Below, in pieces: positions 4,475-6,368 of a stretch of DNA of 6,368 bases. Position 1 is the stretch's first letter, and each line of letters starts with the position of its first letter. Source of the DNA: an uncultured Paenibacillaceae bacterium. GTDB lineage: Bacteria > Bacillota > Bacilli > Paenibacillales > CALAME01. The notes below the pieces were generated by a model. That model ran no database searches, was not told the origin of the DNA, and was given only the letters and a program-made list of their open reading frames with translations. The position numbers and the translations under genes are program-made. The stretch spans positions 1 through 6,368 of the forward strand of contig CALKAN010000446.1 of assembly GCA_937983035.1 (NCBI GenBank), written 5' to 3'.

Positions 4475-6334
4475 TTGAATGTCCCAATGATCATTACATT
4501 GTCCGTGCTTGGACTGGCTTCAATCCTGTTCATTTCAGGGAAAGTGCGGTCAGATTTAGTAGCCGTCGGCGCATTGCTTATGCTGCTGTTGCTGGGAGTG
4601 TTGACCCCTGAAGAAGCTTTGTCCGGCTTTTCGAATTCGGTCGTCATCATGATGATCGGATTATTTGTAGTTGGAGGCGGCATTTTTCAAACCGGGCTGG
4701 CCAAGATGGCAAGTAGCAAATTGTTGCGGCTGGCAGGAACCAGCGAGACTCGCTTGCTGATTACGGTCATGCTGGTCACTTCATTTTTCGGTGCATTTGT
4801 CAGCAATACGGGGACGGTTGCCGTCATGCTTCCAATATTGGTCAGCTTGGCATTGAGCGCTAAGGTGAATCCTTCGAGGCTGCTGATGCCGCTCGCATTC
4901 GCCAGCAGTTTAGGCGGTATGCTGACTTTGATCGGAACTCCTCCGAACTTAGTCGTGAGGGATACGCTTCTCGGAGCCGGTTATGAGGGAGTTTCTTTTT
5001 TCGCTTTCACGCCGGTTGGACTCATTTGTGTGGTTGTCGGATTGATTTCTATGCTTTTTTTGCGCAAATATTTGCCCGCGAATGAGCAAAACAGCGACGA
5101 TGAGAAGGAAAAGTCGTCTCTGCAAAAGTTAGCAAAGCAGTATCAGCTTGCGCAAAATTTGTATCGCGTGCAAGTGAAGCCGGCTTCGCCGATTTGTGAG
5201 AAGACATTGGATGAACTGGACATCTCGTCTAAGTATGACATCAATATTTTAGAGATCCGTCGAAAAACTTCGGTCAAAAATCAGTTTTTCAAAACGATCG
5301 ATCAAGAAGTTGCCGGATCGAAAACCGTCATCCAAGCAGGAGATATTTTATATGTGCATGGCTCGTATGAACGTGCAAAAGCATTCGCGCAAGATTATCG
5401 TTTAACGATGCTTGACCATCATGCACAGGAGATGCAATCGGCAGATAATCGATACGTTACAGGGGAGATTGGCATCGCGGAAGCGCTGCTCACTCCTTCT
5501 TCGGTGCTGCTCAACCGATTAGTAAAAGAAACGGGCTTCCGTGAAAAATTTAACATCAATATCATCGGCATCAAACGGAAAGACAAATACATTTTGCATC
5601 ATCTCAAAGATGGAAAACTGCAGTTTGGAGATGCGATCTTAGTGCAGGGAAGATGGAAAGATATTGCTTTGTTAGCCAACGAGCGCGATGACATCGTTGT
5701 TGTGGGACAGCCGTATGAAGAATCTCGCAAAGTAACGTTAGACCACAAAGCGCCGATTGCTGCCGGGATTATGCTGCTGATGATTGTGCTCATGGTGACA
5801 GAATGGATTCCCGCTGCAGCATCCGTCATGTTAGCTGCTTTATTGATGGTCATATTTGGATGCGTGCGTTCCATGGAAGACGCCTATCGAACGATTAATT
5901 GGGAAAGCATCGTGCTGATCGCCGCCATGATTCCGATGTCTGCAGCGATTGAAAAAACGGGAGCAGCATCGCTGTTGTCTGACGGACTTGTGCAAATGTT
6001 GGGCAGTTACGGACCGATCGCGCTTCTGGCAGGCATCTATTTGGCAACGTCCGTGCTGACTTTATTTATCAGCAATACTGCCTGTGCGGTGCTGCTGGCG
6101 CCGATTGCGTTAAACGCATCGATGCAGTTGGGCGTAAGCCCTGTTCCATTTTTAATCGCTGTTGCAGTGGCGGCCAGCATGTGTTTTGCTTCGCCGTTTT
6201 CGACCCCTCCGAATGCACTCGTCATGTCTGCAGGAGGATATAAATTCACTCATTACTTAAAAGTGGGACTGCCTTTGCAGATCGTGATCGGCGTCATTAT
6301 GGTTGCCGCTCTGCCGCTGCTGTTTCCATTTTGA
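4475..6334 (+). CDS. SLC13/DASS-family permease with two central RCK_C-like (TrkA-C) domains
   Basis: This is a cytoplasmic-membrane, probably sodium-coupled, anion transporter of 619 residues. It has the inverted-repeat layout of the divalent anion/sodium symporter family. The first half (about 1-200) carries SNT at 110-112 (FVSNTGTVAVMLP) and TPPN at 155-158. The second half (about 425-619) carries SNT at 533-535 (FISNTACAVLLAP) and TPPN at 577-580. Such SNT/TPPN pairs bind sodium and substrate in structurally known family members. Between the halves lies a soluble stretch of about 220 residues with two RCK_C-like domains, near 232-312 and 325-412, each ending in a GD-I-L-x-V-x-G pattern (289-296, 385-392). 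Proteins of this layout are often annotated as sulfate or generic SLC13 permeases; the substrate cannot be assigned here. The RCK_C domains suggest gating by a cytoplasmic ligand. Translation probably starts at the TTG at 4475. Only 34 bases follow its stop in the window. Confidence 0.92.
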   Translation: MNVPMIITLSVLGLASILFISGKVRSDLVAVGALLMLLLLGVLTPEEALSGFSNSVVIMMIGLFVVGGGIFQTGLAKMASSKLLRLAGTSETRLLITVMLVTSFFGAFVSNTGTVAVMLPILVSLALSAKVNPSRLLMPLAFASSLGGMLTLIGTPPNLVVRDTLLGAGYEGVSFFAFTPVGLICVVVGLISMLFLRKYLPANEQNSDDEKEKSSLQKLAKQYQLAQNLYRVQVKPASPICEKTLDELDISSKYDINILEIRRKTSVKNQFFKTIDQEVAGSKTVIQAGDILYVHGSYERAKAFAQDYRLTMLDHHAQEMQSADNRYVTGEIGIAEALLTPSSVLLNRLVKETGFREKFNINIIGIKRKDKYILHHLKDGKLQFGDAILVQGRWKDIALLANERDDIVVVGQPYEESRKVTLDHKAPIAAGIMLLMIVLMVTEWIPAAASVMLAALLMVIFGCVRSMEDAYRTINWESIVLIAAMIPMSAAIEKTGAASLLSDGLVQMLGSYGPIALLAGIYLATSVLTLFISNTACAVLLAPIALNASMQLGVSPVPFLIAVAVAASMCFASPFSTPPNALVMSAGGYKFTHYLKVGLPLQIVIGVIMVAALPLLFPF

Positions 6335-6368
6335 AGACAAATCGTCCTGTTCAGAATCGGGCTTCATG

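Overview
The window looks like chromosomal housekeeping and accessory DNA from a low-to-moderate-GC Gram-positive bacterium of the Bacillales. A Paenibacillaceae-type genome is my best guess, but this is an inference. The grounds are strong Shine-Dalgarno sites (AAAGGAGG, AGGGAGG, GGTGAT) at nearly every gene, a TTG start, an Xpt-type xanthine phosphoribosyltransferase, a YkvI-family membrane protein and a lipoprotein with a Firmicutes-style lipobox. I see no insertion sequence, phage gene, tRNA, rRNA or CRISPR array.

The left half is transcribed leftwards. Reading from its promoter-proximal end, it holds a secreted lipoprotein (1871-2719) with a long low-complexity linker and a duplicated C-terminal module. 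A YkvI-family membrane protein (755-1798) follows after only 72 bases, and then a short-chain dehydrogenase (SDR) that runs off the left edge (1-652). The gap between the lipoprotein gene and ykvI is almost filled by a perfect 11-bp inverted repeat. Its downstream arm ends at the ykvI start codon and overlaps the ribosome binding site. The SDR has its own Shine-Dalgarno site and a plausible promoter.

The right half is transcribed rightwards from a 331-base T-rich divergent intergenic region (2720-3050). It carries xpt (3051-3623), a 107-residue protein of unknown function (3762-4085), a very good intrinsic terminator (4142-4186), a 71-residue unknown protein (4213-4428) and an SLC13/DASS-type permease with two central RCK_C-like domains (4475-6334). 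xpt has a SigA-like promoter and a leader of about 90 bases, but no recognisable purine riboswitch and no pbuX partner. A short tandem repeat, GCATAACT x 3.5, sits between the 107-residue gene and the terminator.

Functionally, xpt recycles xanthine to XMP. The other genes suggest envelope and transport functions (lipoprotein, YkvI, SLC13 permease) plus one redox enzyme. Nothing ties them into a single pathway. I found no clear new multi-gene system. The best leads are RNA-level structures (the ykvI leader hairpin, and the terminator with competing upstream pairing) and two small uncharacterised genes.
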